Shown in pieces: positions 36,176-48,286 of a DNA stretch of 64,000 nucleotides. The translations under genes and the position numbers were made by a program. Where the stretch lies: assembly GCF_002835935.1 (NCBI RefSeq), contig NZ_PJCF01000007.1, forward strand, positions 1 to 64,000, given 5' to 3'. The notes under the pieces were generated by a model. That model ran no database searches, was not told the origin of the DNA, and saw nothing but the letters and a program-made list of their open reading frames with translations. The first letter of the stretch is position 1. Each line of letters starts with the position of its first letter. Source of the stretch: Paraglaciecola sp. MB-3u-78 (GTDB lineage Bacteria > Pseudomonadota > Gammaproteobacteria > Enterobacterales > Alteromonadaceae).

Positions 36176-36874
36176 TTAACTATTTACTGAAGTAGACGTT
36201 TTAGTTAATTTCTCTTCAATAAACATTTCAATCTTTTCAAGCACTTGCTCTATACTCAACGCAGTTGAATCAAGCACTAATGCATCTCTCGCTGGCAATA
36301 AGGGAGCAACGGTTCGATTCGCATCTCGCTCGTCACGTGCTTTTATGTCTGCTAAAAGGCGCGGCATATTAACATCATGCCCCTTATCTTTCAACTGCTT
36401 AAAGCGTCTATCGGCGCGTTCCTCGGCACTAGCCGTCAGGAATATTTTTACCTGCGCCTCTGGGAAAACGACAGTGCCCATATCTCGTCCGTCGGCCACT
36501 AAGCCTGGCGCCTGTTTAAAACCTCTTTGGCGTCTCAGCAATGCTTCTCGAATTGAAGGTAATGACGCTATTTTTGACGCAGTCGCTCCCACCTCTTCTG
36601 TGCGGATAGTATCGCTAACATCTTCTCCCTCTAATATGACTCTTACACCATGTTCTGTCGTTTCAAAGTTTACATCTAAGCCTGATGCTAAAGGCAACAA
36701 ACCTGACTCGTCTTCAGCTGGAATTTGATGATGCAGTGAAGCAACAGCCAAAACACGATAAATGGCGCCACTATCTAAAAAGTGCCAACCCAACTTTTTA
36801 GCTAACAAAGTACTGGCTGTTCCTTTACCTGCTCCGCTTGGACCGTCTATGGTAATGACAGGTTCTATGTACAT
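36176..36874 (-). CDS. cmk: Cytidylate kinase
   Basis: Cmk phosphorylates CMP and dCMP. The 232-residue protein has the P-loop [11 protein letters not shown], the [11 protein letters not shown] motif, the nucleotide-binding [13 protein letters not shown] and the lid region [15 protein letters not shown]. It lies between aroA and rpsA as in E. coli. Confidence 0.97.
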   Translation of the reverse strand: MYIEPVITIDGPSGAGKGTASTLLAKKLGWHFLDSGAIYRVLAVASLHHQIPAEDESGLLPLASGLDVNFETTEHGVRVILEGEDVSDTIRTEEVGATASKIASLPSIREALLRRQRGFKQAPGLVADGRDMGTVVFPEAQVKIFLTASAEERADRRFKQLKDKGHDVNMPRLLADIKARDERDANRTVAPLLPARDALVLDSTALSIEQVLEKIEMFIEEKLTKTSTSVNS

Positions 36875-37021
36875 GCGCTCTCCTGAGCATAATAAAATCG
36901 GGCGTAATTATACGGATAGATGCTAGATAAGCAATGACACTAAGGTTACTTTTTATAACCTTACACCGATGAACCTTATAAACAGTTCGATTTACAGGCA
37001 ATAGCCCCTTAGCCGGAAAGT

Positions 37022-38302
37022 TTACTTACAAATAGTCGCAAACCTGTCGAAATAATCAGGAAAGGTTTTTGCGGTGCAACTAGGATCATTGATCGTTACT
37101 GCTGTGTCGCTTAAAGCAACCAGTGAAAAACACATGGCCACACGGTGATCATTGTAAGTATCAATTTCTGCATGGAGTAACTGTTTGGGTGGCGTAATGG
37201 ATATAAAATCTTCACCTTCTTCTACTATTGCCCCCACTTTTCTCAGCTCACAGCTCATTGCAGCTAGGCGATCGGTTTCTTTTACTCGCCAGTTGTAGAT
37301 GTTCCTTATTGATGTAGTACCAGTAGCGAAAAGCGCAGTAGTAGCGATGGTCATGGCCGCATCTGGAATATGATTCATATCCAAATCGACCGCTTTTAAT
37401 GGTGCACTTGTGACTTCGATAAAGTCATCTTGCCAATTTACTTTTGCACCCATTTGTTCAAGTACTTCGGCAAAACGAATATCACCTTGAATACTATTTT
37501 TTCCAACACCGGTAACCCTTACTGTGCCACCTTTAATCGCCCCAGCAGCAAGAAAATAAGAAGCTGATGAAGCGTCGCCTTCCACCATAAAATGCCCTGG
37601 TGATTGGTATTGCTGCTGCCCTTTGATCTTAAATTGCTGGTAATTTTGATTTTCGACGTCCATCCCAAATTGCGCCATAGTATGCAGTGTAATATCAATA
37701 TAGGGTTTAGAGACCAAATCTCCGCTAATAACGATAGTGGTATCTTGCTCAAACAAAGGAGCACTCATTAATAAAGCCGTAAGAAATTGGCTCGATACAC
37801 TGCCATCCACCGTAACACTCCCACCTTTTAGAGCATGGCCTTTAATCGATAAAGGTGGATAATTCACATTTTTTAAATAATCTATATCCGCCCCTGCTTG
37901 GCGCAAAGCGTCAACTAAGGCACCTATAGGACGTTCTTCCATTCGAGGCTCACCTGTCAACTCAAATTCACCGTGGCTACAGGCCAGTGCAGCACATAAC
38001 GGGCGCATAGCCGTACCTGCATTACCCAAAAATAACATGACCGGTTTTGATACGTTAAACACACCTGCGTTACCTGTTACCCAACACTGGGTTTTACATT
38101 CAGATAATCGATAACTGACATTCAATTTGGTTAATGCACTCAACATATGATGAATGTCTTCGCTATCTAACAAATTAGTAAGATGCGTTTCACCATCGGC
38201 AAGTGCTGCAAGCAGTAACGCACGGTTAGACAAACTTTTTGAGCCAGGCACATTGACCGTTCCGTCGACCTTACTAATGGGCAAAAGATGCAATTGATCC
38301 AT
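37022..38302 (-). CDS. aroA: 3-phosphoshikimate 1-carboxyvinyltransferase (EPSP synthase)
   Basis: AroA makes EPSP in the shikimate pathway. The 426-residue protein has the paired signature [19 protein letters not shown] and [18 protein letters not shown], plus [16 protein letters not shown] and the C-terminal [21 protein letters not shown] is the class I, glyphosate-sensitive type. Its start overlaps the serC stop by one base. Confidence 0.98.
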   Translation of the reverse strand: MDQLHLLPISKVDGTVNVPGSKSLSNRALLLAALADGETHLTNLLDSEDIHHMLSALTKLNVSYRLSECKTQCWVTGNAGVFNVSKPVMLFLGNAGTAMRPLCAALACSHGEFELTGEPRMEERPIGALVDALRQAGADIDYLKNVNYPPLSIKGHALKGGSVTVDGSVSSQFLTALLMSAPLFEQDTTIVISGDLVSKPYIDITLHTMAQFGMDVENQNYQQFKIKGQQQYQSPGHFMVEGDASSASYFLAAGAIKGGTVRVTGVGKNSIQGDIRFAEVLEQMGAKVNWQDDFIEVTSAPLKAVDLDMNHIPDAAMTIATTALFATGTTSIRNIYNWRVKETDRLAAMSCELRKVGAIVEEGEDFISITPPKQLLHAEIDTYNDHRVAMCFSLVALSDTAVTINDPSCTAKTFPDYFDRFATICK

Positions 38303-39387
38303 TATTTATGTCTCCTAGCGAAATATCGCATAAATTCAGTTAGCGCGTTCACCCCTTCGATGGGCATAGCATTATAAATACTGGCGCGCATCCCGCCTAC
38401 ACTTCGATGCCCCTTGAGAGCGGTTAACCCTGCTTGTTCTGATTCTTTTACAAAAATAGCGTCTAAATCCGTATTTGGAAGATGAAACGTTGGATTCATT
38501 TTCGAACGAAAATCAGGGTGAACTTTATTCAAATAAAACTCACTTTCATCAATACATTCATATAATAATGCTGCTTTTTGAGCATTTTTTTGAGCAATAC
38601 TTTCAACACCACCTTGCGCTTTGAGCCATTTAAAGACCAAGCCAGCTAAATACCATGAATAGGTAGGCGGCGTATTGTACATGGATCCATGCTGAGCCAT
38701 GGTTTGATAATGCAAAAATGTTGGGGTTTCAGGCATAGCAAAATCTAATAGATCATCCCTGACAATTACCACTGATAACCCCGAAGGCCCAATATTTTTC
38801 TGTGCGCCAGCATAAATCACTCCAAACTTAGAGACATCTACTGGTTTAGATAAAATATTAGACGACATATCAACGACCAATGGCACATCACCAGCATCTG
38901 GAATGTTATTGATCTCGATACCATCTACCGTTTCATTTGAACAATAATGGAAATAAGCACTTTTTTGATCAACTTGTGCTGCGGTAATACTGGGAACGGT
39001 ACTTAAACCGTCTTCCATGATTATTTCGCCTGCCACATGTGTTTTCAAAAATTTGCTGGCTTCTTTTAATGCACCTTCAGACCAAGAACCTGACAGTAAA
39101 AAGTCGGCTGAATCGGCTCTCATTCGCAAGTTCATTGGTACAGCAGAAAACTGCCCTCGCCCACCGCCCTGTGCAAACAGGACTTTATAATTGTCAGGCA
39201 CTGTGAGTAAGTCCCTTAAGTCCTGTTCTGCCGTCTCGGCTAGCGCAATATATTCTTTACTGCGATGGCTGATTTCCATCACAGAGCGGCCCATGGATTG
39301 CCAATCTAAAAACTCTGCTTGGGCTTGTTGCATCACAGATGCAGGTAACATGGCAGGACCAGCAGAGAAGTTGTAAATTTTTGTCAT
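38302..39387 (-). CDS. serC: Phosphoserine aminotransferase
   Basis: SerC forms phosphoserine from phosphohydroxypyruvate and also acts in pyridoxal phosphate synthesis. The start is the ATG at 39387 ([20 protein letters not shown]); a longer frame to 39414 would begin inside the gyrA terminator. The 361-residue enzyme has the PLP-lysine site [14 protein letters not shown] and [14 protein letters not shown]. It is co-transcribed with aroA. Confidence 0.97.
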   Translation of the reverse strand: MTKIYNFSAGPAMLPASVMQQAQAEFLDWQSMGRSVMEISHRSKEYIALAETAEQDLRDLLTVPDNYKVLFAQGGGRGQFSAVPMNLRMRADSADFLLSGSWSEGALKEASKFLKTHVAGEIIMEDGLSTVPSITAAQVDQKSAYFHYCSNETVDGIEINNIPDAGDVPLVVDMSSNILSKPVDVSKFGVIYAGAQKNIGPSGLSVVIVRDDLLDFAMPETPTFLHYQTMAQHGSMYNTPPTYSWYLAGLVFKWLKAQGGVESIAQKNAQKAALLYECIDESEFYLNKVHPDFRSKMNPTFHLPNTDLDAIFVKESEQAGLTALKGHRSVGGMRASIYNAMPIEGVNALTEFMRYFARRHK

Positions 39388-39395
39388 TTTTTTAC

Positions 39396-39426
39396 CAAAA
39401 AAAACGAGCGGCATTAGCCACTCGTT
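39396..39426 (-). terminator. Intrinsic terminator downstream of gyrA
   Basis: On the minus strand AACGAGTGGC-TAAT-GCCGCTCGTT is followed by a run of T. It lies about 80 nt past gyrA and just before the serC start codon, which separates the two units. Confidence 0.85.
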
Positions 39427-39504
39427 ATTGTTTCTAATATATCGATATTAATACCTATAAATCAGTGAGTTTCCATATCTTTCAATATAAAAAATAGGAC
39501 TCTC

Positions 39505-42216
39505 TTATGCGTCTTCGTTATCTTGGGTATCGTCATCAGTGCTGTTATCAATAACGTCATCGGTGCTTTGCTCAGTAATGGCCTCAATCGCTTCAGCGTC
39601 TTCGGCTTCGATTAACTCAATTTCAAGCTCTTCGATTTCGTCGATACGCTGTAAGCCAACAACGTGCTCACCTTCAATAGTACGTATTAAGCGTACACCT
39701 TGAGTATTACGGCCAACAGTCGAGACTTCTTCAACACGCGTTCTAACGAGTGTACCTTTGTCACTGATAAGCATGATTTCATCGCTATCGTTGACCTGTA
39801 CCGCGCCGACAACTTTACCGTTACGCTCAGATACTTTGATAGATACCACACCTTGAGTCGCGCGACTCTTAGCAGGGTAATCAGAGACGGGTGTACGTTT
39901 ACCGAAACCATTTTCAGTCGCAGTCAAAATAGCACCATCACCTTTAGGAACAATCAACGAAATCACTTTTTGTCCATCTTTCAAGCGAATCCCACGCACA
40001 CCTGTTGCGGTTCTTCCCATGGGACGTAATGCCAACAATTCTTCACCCGTTTCTGGATCAAGTTTGACATTACCCGTGTCAGCCTCACGTTGTTTTTCAT
40101 TGAAACGTACGACTTTCCCCGCGTCTGAGAACAACATAATATCGTCATCCCCATGAGTGATATCTACACCGATTAACTCATCACCGTCATTCAAGTTAAC
40201 CGCAATGATGCCGTTTGCTCTGGGACGAGAATAAGAAGTTAACGCGGTTTTCTTCACTGTACCGTTAGCCGTTGCCATTAATACATACTTACCTTCTTCA
40301 AATTCTTGAATAGGCAAAATAGCGGTGATACGTTCATTTTCTTCAAGAGGAAGAATATTCACTATTGGGCGACCACGGGCATTTCTGCTAGCAAGGGGTA
40401 ATTGATATACTTTTAACCAATACAAACGGCCACGTGTAGAAAAGCACAATATATGATCATGGGTGTTGGCGACTAATAATTTCTCGATAAAATCTTCATC
40501 TTTCATCTTAGTAGCCGATTTACCACGACCACCACGGCGTTGGGATTCATAATCATTTAATTTTTGATATTTGACATAGCCTTCACGAGATAAGGTCACT
40601 ACGACTTCTTCTCGTTCAATCAAATCTTCAATATCAATATCGTGGGAAGCTGCGGTAATAACAGTTCGGCGAGCATCACCATATTCATCACGGACAGCTT
40701 CAAGCTCTTCACGAATAATTTCCATCAAACGTTCTGGGCTGTTTAATATGTGTAACAACTCAGCAATGAAATCAAGTAACTCTTTGTATTCAGACAATAT
40801 TTTGTCGTGTTCCAAACCAGTTAGCTTGTTTAAACGCAAATCGAGAATGGCTTGAGCTTGTTGTTCGGTTAAATAATATAACCCATCACGAATACCGAAC
40901 TCTGGCTCTAACCAATCAGGCCGTGCAGCATCGTTACCTGAACGTTCAAGCATTTCAGCTACATCACCCAAAGACCAACCTTGCGCAGTCAAAGAAACTT
41001 TAGCTTTTGCTGGGCTCTCAGACGCTTTAATCATCGCAATGATAGGGTCAATGTTAACCAGTGCTATTGCCAAACCTTCAAGGATATGAGCACGTTCACG
41101 GGCCTTTTTCAGTTCGAAAACAGTACGACGTGTTACGACCTCGCGGCGATGTAAAATAAACGCCTTAAGAATATCCATAAGAGTGAAAATCTTAGGCTGT
41201 GTCTTATCTAGCGCTACCATATTGATACCAAACACAGTTTGCATTTGTGTTTGCGAATATAAATGGTTTAGCAATACTTCCGCTGATTCGTTACGTTTCA
41301 CTTCAACAACAATACGCATTCCGTCTTTATCAGACTCATCACGTAGCGCAGAAATACCTTCGATTTTTTTCTCTTTTACCAAGTCGGCAATTTTTTCAAT
41401 CAAACGCGCTTTGTTCACTTGATAAGGTATTTCGTGAACAATGATAGTTTCTTTACCGTTGTCTTCGGTTTCAATTTCAGCACGGGCACGCATATATATT
41501 TTTCCGCGCCCAGTGCGATAAGCCTCTTCAATACCCTTTCTGCCACTTATAAATGCGGCAGTGGGGAAATCTGGTCCTGGAATATGCTCAATGAGTTCTT
41601 CGATAGTTATATCAGGATTATTAACCATGGCTATACAACCATTAACCACTTCAGTCAGGTTATGTGGCGGTATATTAGTCGCCATACCTACTGCAATGCC
41701 TGAAGAACCATTGATCAACAAATTAGGCACTCTAGTTGGCATAACATTAGGAATAAATTCAGATTCGTCGTAGTTAGGTACAAAATCAACGGTTTCTTTT
41801 TCTAAATCAGCTAATAGCTCGTGGGCAATTTTTGACATGCGAATTTCGGTGTAACGCATTGCCGCAGCTGAATCACCGTCGACCGAACCAAAGTTACCTT
41901 GTCCATCAACCAACATATACCTTAGTGAAAATGGTTGCGCCATTCGAACGATAGCTTCGTAAACGGCTGAATCACCATGAGGGTGATATTTTCCTATTAC
42001 GTCACCTACCACACGGGCAGACTTCTTATAAGGTTTGTTAAAATCATTTTTCAATTCGTTCATGGCGAATAAAATCCGGCGGTGAACCGGCTTTAAGCCA
42101 TCTCGTACATCAGGCAGCGCCCTGCCAACAATAACGCTCATCGCATAGTCGAGATAAGAGTTTTTAAGTTCTTCTTCTATATTAATTGGAAGAATTTCAT
42201 GGGCGTGTTCAGTCAT
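39505..42216 (-). CDS. gyrA: DNA gyrase subunit A
   Basis: GyrA cuts and rejoins DNA during negative supercoiling. The 903-residue protein has the winged-helix/tower core with the active-site tyrosine in [13 protein letters not shown]. The quinolone pocket reads [20 protein letters not shown]: Ser83 is kept, and position 87 is Glu rather than the Asp of E. coli. The GyrA-box [10 protein letters not shown] starts the C-terminal beta-pinwheel. The C-terminus ends in a long acidic Asp/Glu/Thr tail (about 855-903). It is divergent from ubiG. Confidence 0.98.
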   Translation of the reverse strand: MTEHAHEILPINIEEELKNSYLDYAMSVIVGRALPDVRDGLKPVHRRILFAMNELKNDFNKPYKKSARVVGDVIGKYHPHGDSAVYEAIVRMAQPFSLRYMLVDGQGNFGSVDGDSAAAMRYTEIRMSKIAHELLADLEKETVDFVPNYDESEFIPNVMPTRVPNLLINGSSGIAVGMATNIPPHNLTEVVNGCIAMVNNPDITIEELIEHIPGPDFPTAAFISGRKGIEEAYRTGRGKIYMRARAEIETEDNGKETIIVHEIPYQVNKARLIEKIADLVKEKKIEGISALRDESDKDGMRIVVEVKRNESAEVLLNHLYSQTQMQTVFGINMVALDKTQPKIFTLMDILKAFILHRREVVTRRTVFELKKARERAHILEGLAIALVNIDPIIAMIKASESPAKAKVSLTAQGWSLGDVAEMLERSGNDAARPDWLEPEFGIRDGLYYLTEQQAQAILDLRLNKLTGLEHDKILSEYKELLDFIAELLHILNSPERLMEIIREELEAVRDEYGDARRTVITAASHDIDIEDLIEREEVVVTLSREGYVKYQKLNDYESQRRGGRGKSATKMKDEDFIEKLLVANTHDHILCFSTRGRLYWLKVYQLPLASRNARGRPIVNILPLEENERITAILPIQEFEEGKYVLMATANGTVKKTALTSYSRPRANGIIAVNLNDGDELIGVDITHGDDDIMLFSDAGKVVRFNEKQREADTGNVKLDPETGEELLALRPMGRTATGVRGIRLKDGQKVISLIVPKGDGAILTATENGFGKRTPVSDYPAKSRATQGVVSIKVSERNGKVVGAVQVNDSDEIMLISDKGTLVRTRVEEVSTVGRNTQGVRLIRTIEGEHVVGLQRIDEIEELEIELIEAEDAEAIEAITEQSTDDVIDNSTDDDTQDNEDA

Positions 42217-42501
42217 ATACAGCCTTGTCCCTAGTCGTTATTATTAGAATATCAATTAAGCAAAATTCGTTTGGTCAATTTTAAGCTAGGACTTAAAATT
42301 AGGTTTACGCTTTCACCCAAATTTATCTTTATTTTCAACCGCCTGATTCTATCACCTACTAATTAAAATGAATAGACAGAAGTCACGCCTATAGTATGCA
42401 AACAGGCAGAGAATTAACATATCTGCGATTTTATTTGCTCAGATAGTAGATTAAGATAGCGATAGTTTAAGTGAAAATGATAATTAGGCAAAATGTGAAA
42501 T

Positions 42502-43218
42502 ATGCAAAATAAGCAAAATGTCGACCATAACGAAATACAAAAATTTGCTGAGTTAGCCTCTAGATGGTGGGATCTTGCTGGTGAATTTAAACCATTACAT
42601 CAAATCAACCCTTTAAGAACAGACTATATCCAGCAACATAGTGACGGTTTATCGGGCAAAAGTGTATTAGATGTAGGCTGTGGTGGTGGCATATTGGCTG
42701 AGAGCATGGCACGTCATGGTGCACAAGTAACGGGTATTGACATGGGTGAAGCACCTCTAGAGATAGCTCGTTTACATGGTTTAGAGTCAGGCTTAACGGT
42801 AGATTACCAACAGACTACCGCAGAGGAATTTGCAGATAAACATCAGGCTCAGTTTGATGTGGTCACTTGTATGGAAATGTTAGAACATGTACCTGATCCA
42901 AGCTCTGTGGTTAATGCGTGTTATCGATTAGTCAAACCCGGTGGACATGTATTTTTTTCCACCCTGAACAGAAATATTAAATCTTACTTAATGGCCATAG
43001 TGGGAGCTGAATATGTATTGGGTTTAGTTCCTAAAGGCACCCATCAACATGACAAGTTTATTAAACCCTCAGAATTGATGTCTTGGATAGATGACACCCC
43101 ACTTCTAGTGCAAAGAATGATTGGATTACATATGAATCCTATTAGCCAAGAATTTTATTTGTCAGATCAAAACGTTGACGTCAACTATATTATGCATTGT
43201 CAAAATAGTGATGTGTAA
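42502..43218 (+). CDS. ubiG: Ubiquinone biosynthesis O-methyltransferase UbiG
   Basis: UbiG performs both O-methylations in ubiquinone synthesis. The 238-residue protein has a class I SAM fold with motif [17 protein letters not shown] and the family-specific [20 protein letters not shown] start, [11 protein letters not shown] and FFSTLNRN. It abuts the downstream HAD phosphatase gene with no gap, so they are co-translated. Confidence 0.97.
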   Translation: MQNKQNVDHNEIQKFAELASRWWDLAGEFKPLHQINPLRTDYIQQHSDGLSGKSVLDVGCGGGILAESMARHGAQVTGIDMGEAPLEIARLHGLESGLTVDYQQTTAEEFADKHQAQFDVVTCMEMLEHVPDPSSVVNACYRLVKPGGHVFFSTLNRNIKSYLMAIVGAEYVLGLVPKGTHQHDKFIKPSELMSWIDDTPLLVQRMIGLHMNPISQEFYLSDQNVDVNYIMHCQNSDV

Positions 43219-43875
43219 ATGTTAAACAAACCCGATGCGATATTGTTTGACCTTGATGGCACCCTTTTAGATACCGCCAGAGACTTGGGTAACGCACTAA
43301 ATCATATACTAAGAGAATTGAAACGCCCGACTGTGGATTATGACGTCTATCGAAATATTGCCTCCGATGGTGCTAAGGGTATGCTTGAATTAGGTTTTGG
43401 GGAAGATTTACAGAACTTTGATTTTGCTCGATTACGACAGCAATTTTTAGATTATTATGAAAATAACATTTGTGTAGATACTGACTATTTTGTCGGTATT
43501 GAGAGCCTATTATTGACACTTAATCAGAAGAATATCCCATGGGGCATAGTCACCAACAAACCAGAGTTTTTGACGTTACAATTAGTCACATCATTTCCCC
43601 TATTACAAAACTGTGCAGTCATTGTCAGTGGTGATACTTTAAGCGAAAGAAAACCGCATCCCCTTCCTTTGTTACATGCTGAAGAAAAGTTTGCTCTGAC
43701 CTCGCCTAATACTTGGTATATAGGAGATGCAGAGCGAGATATTCAGGCGGCTAATGCTGCTAATATGGTGAGTGTCATTGCTCAATATGGCTATATCACA
43801 GATTTTCAACAAACTGACGAATGGAATGCGGACCTTAGCATTCATGAACCTAGCGATTTGTTAGCTTACTTTTAA
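43219..43875 (+). CDS. HAD-family phosphatase (phosphoglycolate phosphatase/MupP type)
   Basis: The 218-residue protein has HAD motif I FDLDGTLLDTARDLG, motif II IVTNK, the Lys in RKPHP and motif IV YIGDAERDIQAA. It has a C1 helical cap, placing it with Gph-like enzymes. In Pseudomonas the gene next to ubiG is mupP, a MurNAc 6-phosphate phosphatase in peptidoglycan recycling; the same position here makes that function possible. Sequence alone does not separate the two. It starts directly at the ubiG stop. Confidence 0.85.
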   Translation: MLNKPDAILFDLDGTLLDTARDLGNALNHILRELKRPTVDYDVYRNIASDGAKGMLELGFGEDLQNFDFARLRQQFLDYYENNICVDTDYFVGIESLLLTLNQKNIPWGIVTNKPEFLTLQLVTSFPLLQNCAVIVSGDTLSERKPHPLPLLHAEEKFALTSPNTWYIGDAERDIQAANAANMVSVIAQYGYITDFQQTDEWNADLSIHEPSDLLAYF

Positions 43876-44334
43876 GCTAACAAATCGAAGTCAATTCACA
43901 CCCAAACACGACATCTAGTGCCTACTGCTCACTTTTACCCCTATATATCCATAAATGATAAATCTCAGATTTTTACTTCAAAAAAGTTTAATAAAAAAAA
44001 TATCTTAAATATTGTCTTGCATTTCTATTAAACGAAACTCAAAAGGCGCTTTTAGGTGAGTCACTACTAACCTTTTATTTGCTGCACCAAGATCGCACAC
44101 AAAACCACCACATGTTGGGTTGCATTGATCTTAAAACCTCACTATCTTGTGTTCTGTAAGTTATAAAGGCACTACCAAAACGTGAACATTAAAAAATCAA
44201 TTTAATAAAGCAATATAGTGTTGGATTTAACAAACAGACACAGGGCTTAGGGGTAGGGATCTCTAATTAATGCATTTTCGCGCTAAATAAAAGTCATCTA
44301 TACGACTTAAAATAAAAAAGTAACGGCTAAAAAC
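43876..44334. promoter_or_regulatory. nrdA upstream region with possible NrdR boxes
   Basis: This 459-bp spacer has no gene. Two sequences resemble the NrdR box (acaCwAtATaTwGtgt): CCTCACTATCTTGTGT at 44137-44152 and AAGCAATATAGTGTTG at 44208-44223. Their spacing (71 bp) is wider than in typical tandem boxes. An earlier part (43980-44030) is a plain A/T-rich tract. Confidence 0.35.
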
Positions 44335-46650
44335 ATGAATAACAATTTATATGTCACCAAACGTACAGGCGAACGTGAGATTATTGAATTGGATAAAATC
44401 CATAAAGTAATCGAATGGGCAGCCAAAGGTTTAAATAACGTTTCCGTTTCACAAGTAGAAATAAAAGCTCACATTCAATTCTACGACGGCATTAAAACGG
44501 CCGATATTCATGAAACACTGATACGCTCTGCTGCTGATCTTATTTCGACTGATTGCCCAGACTATCAATATTTAGCAGCGCGATTAGCCATATTCCATTT
44601 ACGTAAAAAAGCCTATGGTCGTTTTGAGCCGCCTATTTTAAGAGAGCATGTTAAAAGCATGGTGGATAAAGGCAAATACGACCAACATTTACTGAAAGAT
44701 TACAGCGACGCCGAATTCGATGAGATGAATGAATACATCGATCATTGGCGTGATATGGATTTCAGTTATGCGGCAGTTAAACAACTCGAAGGTAAATATT
44801 TAGTTCAAAATCGTGTCAGTGGCGAAATTTACGAAAGTGCGCAGTTCTTGTATATATTAGTAGCAGCGTGTTTGTTTGCTAACTATGAAAAAGACACACG
44901 TATGGACTACATCAAGCGTTTTTATGATGCCACTTCTAAGTTTAAGATCTCGTTACCTACGCCTATTATGGCTGGAGTTAGAACCCCTACCCGTCAATTT
45001 AGTTCTTGTGTATTAATTGAAGCAGGTGACAGCCTAGACTCAATTAACGCTACAACCAGCGCTATCGTAAAATATGTAAGTCAACGTGCCGGCATTGGCG
45101 TTAATGCAGGGCGTATTCGAGCGTTAGGTAGTCCTATTCGTGGTGGCGAAGCCTTCCATACAGGTTGCATTCCTTTTTATAAGCACTTTCAAACGGCAGT
45201 AAAAAGCTGTTCACAAGGTGGTGTGCGTGGTGGTGCAGCAACCTTGTTTTATCCTTTATGGCATTTAGAAGTTGAATCATTATTGGTGTTGAAAAACAAC
45301 CGGGGTGTTGAAGAAAACCGAGTACGTCACTTGGACTACGGTGTGCAATTCAACAAGTTGATGTATACCCGTTTGATCAAAGATCAACACATTACCTTAT
45401 TCAGTCCTTCTGACACGCCAGGTCTTTACGATGCGTTTTTTGCCGACCAAGATGAATTCGAACGTTTATATGTGCAATACGAAAAAGATGAAAGCATTCG
45501 TAAAAAACAAATAAAAGCCATCGAATTATTTAGCTTATTCATGCAAGAGCGTGCCAGTACAGGGCGTATTTATTTACAGAATGTCGATCACTGTAATACT
45601 CACAGCCCATTTAATCCTAAACTTGCTCCGGTTCGTCAAAGCAATCTATGTTTAGAAATTGCCTTACCTACTAAACCTCTAGAACATGTGAATGACGAAA
45701 ATGGCGAAATTGCCTTATGTACGTTATCAGCATTTAACTTAGGTGCGATTGAAAGTGTAGATGAATTTGCTGAATTGTCTGATTTAGCGGTACGTGCATT
45801 AGATAATTTACTCGATTACCAAGATTACCCTGTTCCAGCAGCACTTAACGCTACAATGGGTCGTCGCACATTGGGTATAGGCGTGATTAACTTCGCGTAT
45901 TACTTAGCCAAAAACGGCGTCAAATATTCAGACGGTAGCGCTAATGGTTTAGTGCATAGAACCTTCGAAGCCATGCAATATCACTTAATGCAGGCATCTT
46001 GTAATTTAGCTAAAGAAAAAGGGGCTTGCCCTAAGTTCGACGAAACGACTTATTTCCAAGGCCTAATGCCAATCGATACCTATAAAAAGGATCTCGATAA
46101 AATTTGTGACGAACCGTTGCATTGTGACTGGGATTCACTCAGAGCTGACATTAAACAATACGGTTTACGTAACAGTACCCTGTCTGCATTGATGCCTTCT
46201 GAAACATCGTCGCAAATATCCAATGCCACCAATGGAATTGAACCGCCTCGTGGACATATCAGTATTAAGTCCAGTAAAGATGGCGTGTTAAAACAAGTGG
46301 TGCCTGAATACGAAAGACTCAAAGATAAATACGAGTTGTTATGGGATTTACCGTCCAACGAAGGTTACCTTCAATTAGCTGGTATCATGCAAAAATTTGT
46401 TGACCAAACTATTTCCGCCAACACCAGTTACGACCCAAATAAATATGACGGTGGCAAGGTCCCTATGAAGTTACTGATCCAAGACTTGCTGACTGCCTAC
46501 AAACTTGGGGTTAAAACATTGTATTACCATAACACTCGTGATGGGGCCGACGACGCGACTCAAAAAGAATTAACGGGCCAAAAATTTGTCCCGCAAGAAG
46601 TTATCGAAGAAGAAGATGACGATTGCGCAGGCGGCGCATGTAAAATATAA
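44335..46650 (+). CDS. nrdA: Ribonucleoside-diphosphate reductase, class Ia alpha subunit
   Basis: NrdA reduces ribonucleoside diphosphates. The 771-residue protein has an N-terminal ATP-cone (TKRTGEREIIELDKIHKVIE) for allosteric control and the 10-stranded barrel with the SSCVLIEAGDS Cys. The NLCLEIALPT region holds the Cys-x-Glu active-site pair. The C-terminal swinging redox pair is CAGGACKI. Length is close to E. coli (761). It is followed by a hairpin and then nrdB. Confidence 0.98.
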   Translation: MNNNLYVTKRTGEREIIELDKIHKVIEWAAKGLNNVSVSQVEIKAHIQFYDGIKTADIHETLIRSAADLISTDCPDYQYLAARLAIFHLRKKAYGRFEPPILREHVKSMVDKGKYDQHLLKDYSDAEFDEMNEYIDHWRDMDFSYAAVKQLEGKYLVQNRVSGEIYESAQFLYILVAACLFANYEKDTRMDYIKRFYDATSKFKISLPTPIMAGVRTPTRQFSSCVLIEAGDSLDSINATTSAIVKYVSQRAGIGVNAGRIRALGSPIRGGEAFHTGCIPFYKHFQTAVKSCSQGGVRGGAATLFYPLWHLEVESLLVLKNNRGVEENRVRHLDYGVQFNKLMYTRLIKDQHITLFSPSDTPGLYDAFFADQDEFERLYVQYEKDESIRKKQIKAIELFSLFMQERASTGRIYLQNVDHCNTHSPFNPKLAPVRQSNLCLEIALPTKPLEHVNDENGEIALCTLSAFNLGAIESVDEFAELSDLAVRALDNLLDYQDYPVPAALNATMGRRTLGIGVINFAYYLAKNGVKYSDGSANGLVHRTFEAMQYHLMQASCNLAKEKGACPKFDETTYFQGLMPIDTYKKDLDKICDEPLHCDWDSLRADIKQYGLRNSTLSALMPSETSSQISNATNGIEPPRGHISIKSSKDGVLKQVVPEYERLKDKYELLWDLPSNEGYLQLAGIMQKFVDQTISANTSYDPNKYDGGKVPMKLLIQDLLTAYKLGVKTLYYHNTRDGADDATQKELTGQKFVPQEVIEEEDDDCAGGACKI

Positions 46651-46657
46651 ATTCAGT

Positions 46658-46680
46658 CAGCTGCTTAGGCAGCTGTTTCT
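46658..46680 (+). terminator. Hairpin between nrdA and nrdB
   Basis: CAGCTGC (46658-46664) and GCAGCTG (46669-46675) form a perfect 7-bp stem with a TTAG loop, followed by TTTCT. The weak T-tract suggests partial termination or mRNA stabilisation, setting the NrdA to NrdB ratio. Confidence 0.5.
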
Positions 46681-46714
46681 AAGCAGTTTGAATTATTAAT
46701 GGCAACAACACTTA

Positions 46715-47845
46715 ATGAAATATACAACTTTTAACCAAGTAAATAACAACCCTCTGATTGAACCGATGTTTTTCGGAAATCCAGTCAATGTGGCACGTTA
46801 TGACCAACAAAAACATCCGATTTTTGAAAAGTTGATCGAAAAACAAATCAGTTTTTTTTGGCGTCCTGAAGAAGTTGATGTAAGTAAAGACAGAGTTGAT
46901 TTTCAAAAATTAAGTGACTCAGAAAAGCACATTTTTATTTCTAACCTGAAATATCAAACATTGCTTGATTCAATTCAGGGTAGAAGTCCTAATATCGCTT
47001 TTTTGCCGATTATTTCTATTCCAGAATTAGAAACTTGGGTAGAAACATGGTCATTTTTTGAAACGATTCACTCTCGCTCATATACCCATATATTACGTAA
47101 CCTGTTTGGTGATCCCAGTAGCATTTTTGACGATATTGTTGAAAATAAAGAAATCAAAAAACGCGCGGAAGATATATCTAAATATTACGATGACCTCATT
47201 TTTGCAACCCAATTGTGGCAAACGTTAGGCGAAGGTACACACACAATTAAAGGTGAGACTCATATCATTACAATGCGTGAGCTTAAGAAAAAGCTGTATT
47301 TGTGTATGAACTCAGTCAACGCCTTAGAAGCCATACGTTTTTATGTGTCTTTTGCTTGTACTTTTGCATTCGCAGAGCGTGAATTGATGGAAGGTAATTC
47401 GAAAATCATTCGTTTGATTGCCCGTGATGAAAACTTACATCTGACCTCTACTCAACATGTGTTGAACCTATGGGCTAAAGGCAAAGATGATCCAGAAATG
47501 GCCGAAATCGCCGAAGAATGTAAAGAACAAGCCACACAAATATTCCTGCATGCAGTAGAGCAAGAAAAAGAATGGGCTGCATTTTTATTTCAACATGGCT
47601 CCATGATCGGACTCAATAAAGAAATCCTATGCCAATACGTTGAATTTATTGCTAATCATCGTATGTCGGCCATAGGCTTAGGTCAGCCCTTTGACATAAA
47701 GAATAACCCACTGCCTTGGATGAATAACTACTTAAGTTCTGACAACGTTCAAGTGGCGCCTCAAGAGTCTGAAATAAGCTCCTATCTGGTTGGCCAAATT
47801 GACTCAGAAGTCAGTGCTGAAGATTTTGGTGACTTTGATTTATAA
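46715..47845 (+). CDS. nrdB: Ribonucleoside-diphosphate reductase, class Ia beta subunit
   Basis: NrdB carries the diiron-tyrosyl radical. The 376-residue protein has the radical tyrosine in [16 protein letters not shown] and iron ligands in [13 protein letters not shown] (helix), [10 protein letters not shown] and [13 protein letters not shown]. The C-terminal [11 protein letters not shown] tail docks into NrdA. It is 64 bp downstream of nrdA and 5 bp upstream of the ferredoxin gene. Confidence 0.98.
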   Translation: MKYTTFNQVNNNPLIEPMFFGNPVNVARYDQQKHPIFEKLIEKQISFFWRPEEVDVSKDRVDFQKLSDSEKHIFISNLKYQTLLDSIQGRSPNIAFLPIISIPELETWVETWSFFETIHSRSYTHILRNLFGDPSSIFDDIVENKEIKKRAEDISKYYDDLIFATQLWQTLGEGTHTIKGETHIITMRELKKKLYLCMNSVNALEAIRFYVSFACTFAFAERELMEGNSKIIRLIARDENLHLTSTQHVLNLWAKGKDDPEMAEIAEECKEQATQIFLHAVEQEKEWAAFLFQHGSMIGLNKEILCQYVEFIANHRMSAIGLGQPFDIKNNPLPWMNNYLSSDNVQVAPQESEISSYLVGQIDSEVSAEDFGDFDL

Positions 47846-47850
47846 ATCAT

Positions 47851-48120
47851 ATGAGTAAAAGCAGCGACAGTTTTATGGTGACGATAAAAGATCATAAAAC
47901 TGTCAAACACCCACCCCAAAATACCCTACTAGAAACCATCGAACAGCACCAGATTGAAATTCAATACCATTGCCGCGAAGGGTATTGTGGGGCCTGTCGT
48001 ACAAAGTTAACAAAAGGCCAAGTGGAATATAAAACTGATCCTCTGGCCTTTATCGATGATGATGAAATTTTACCCTGTTGCTGTTTTCCTATATCAGATA
48101 TTCAAATAGATATTGGTTGA
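47851..48120 (+). CDS. yfaE: YfaE-like 2Fe-2S ferredoxin for NrdB cofactor maintenance
   Basis: The 89-residue protein has the plant-type 2Fe-2S ligands YHCREGYCGACRTKL and a later Cys in EILPCCCFP. YfaE reduces the diferric NrdB cluster to restore the tyrosyl radical. Its place right after nrdAB is typical. The start at 47851 fits nrdB spacing of 5 bp. Confidence 0.95.
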   Translation: MSKSSDSFMVTIKDHKTVKHPPQNTLLETIEQHQIEIQYHCREGYCGACRTKLTKGQVEYKTDPLAFIDDDEILPCCCFPISDIQIDIG

Positions 48121-48204
48121 GTTAAAGCTGGAGCTTTAAGAGGGGTTCTAAAACTCTTGTTCACACTAAACACTTGTAGTAACAAAGAGAAGGTCTGAAA
48201 ATCC

Positions 48205-48237
48205 ATCACCAAAACCGCCTAAAGCGGGCTTGGTGAT
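48205..48237. terminator. Bidirectional hairpin between yfaE and the giant gene
   Basis: ATCACCAA pairs with TTGGTGAT, and inside a 2-by-2 internal loop CCGC pairs with GCGG around CTAAA. It lies between two convergent genes and has only short T-tracts. Confidence 0.5.
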
Positions 48238-48286
48238 TTCAATATCTATTCATACCATCAATCCGCAGCACTAATATACTCTTGGA

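Noticed and set aside
41900-42000. GyrA position 87 as a quinolone-resistance mutation
   Set aside because: Glu at this position is natural in several Gammaproteobacteria; Ser83 is unchanged, so resistance cannot be inferred.
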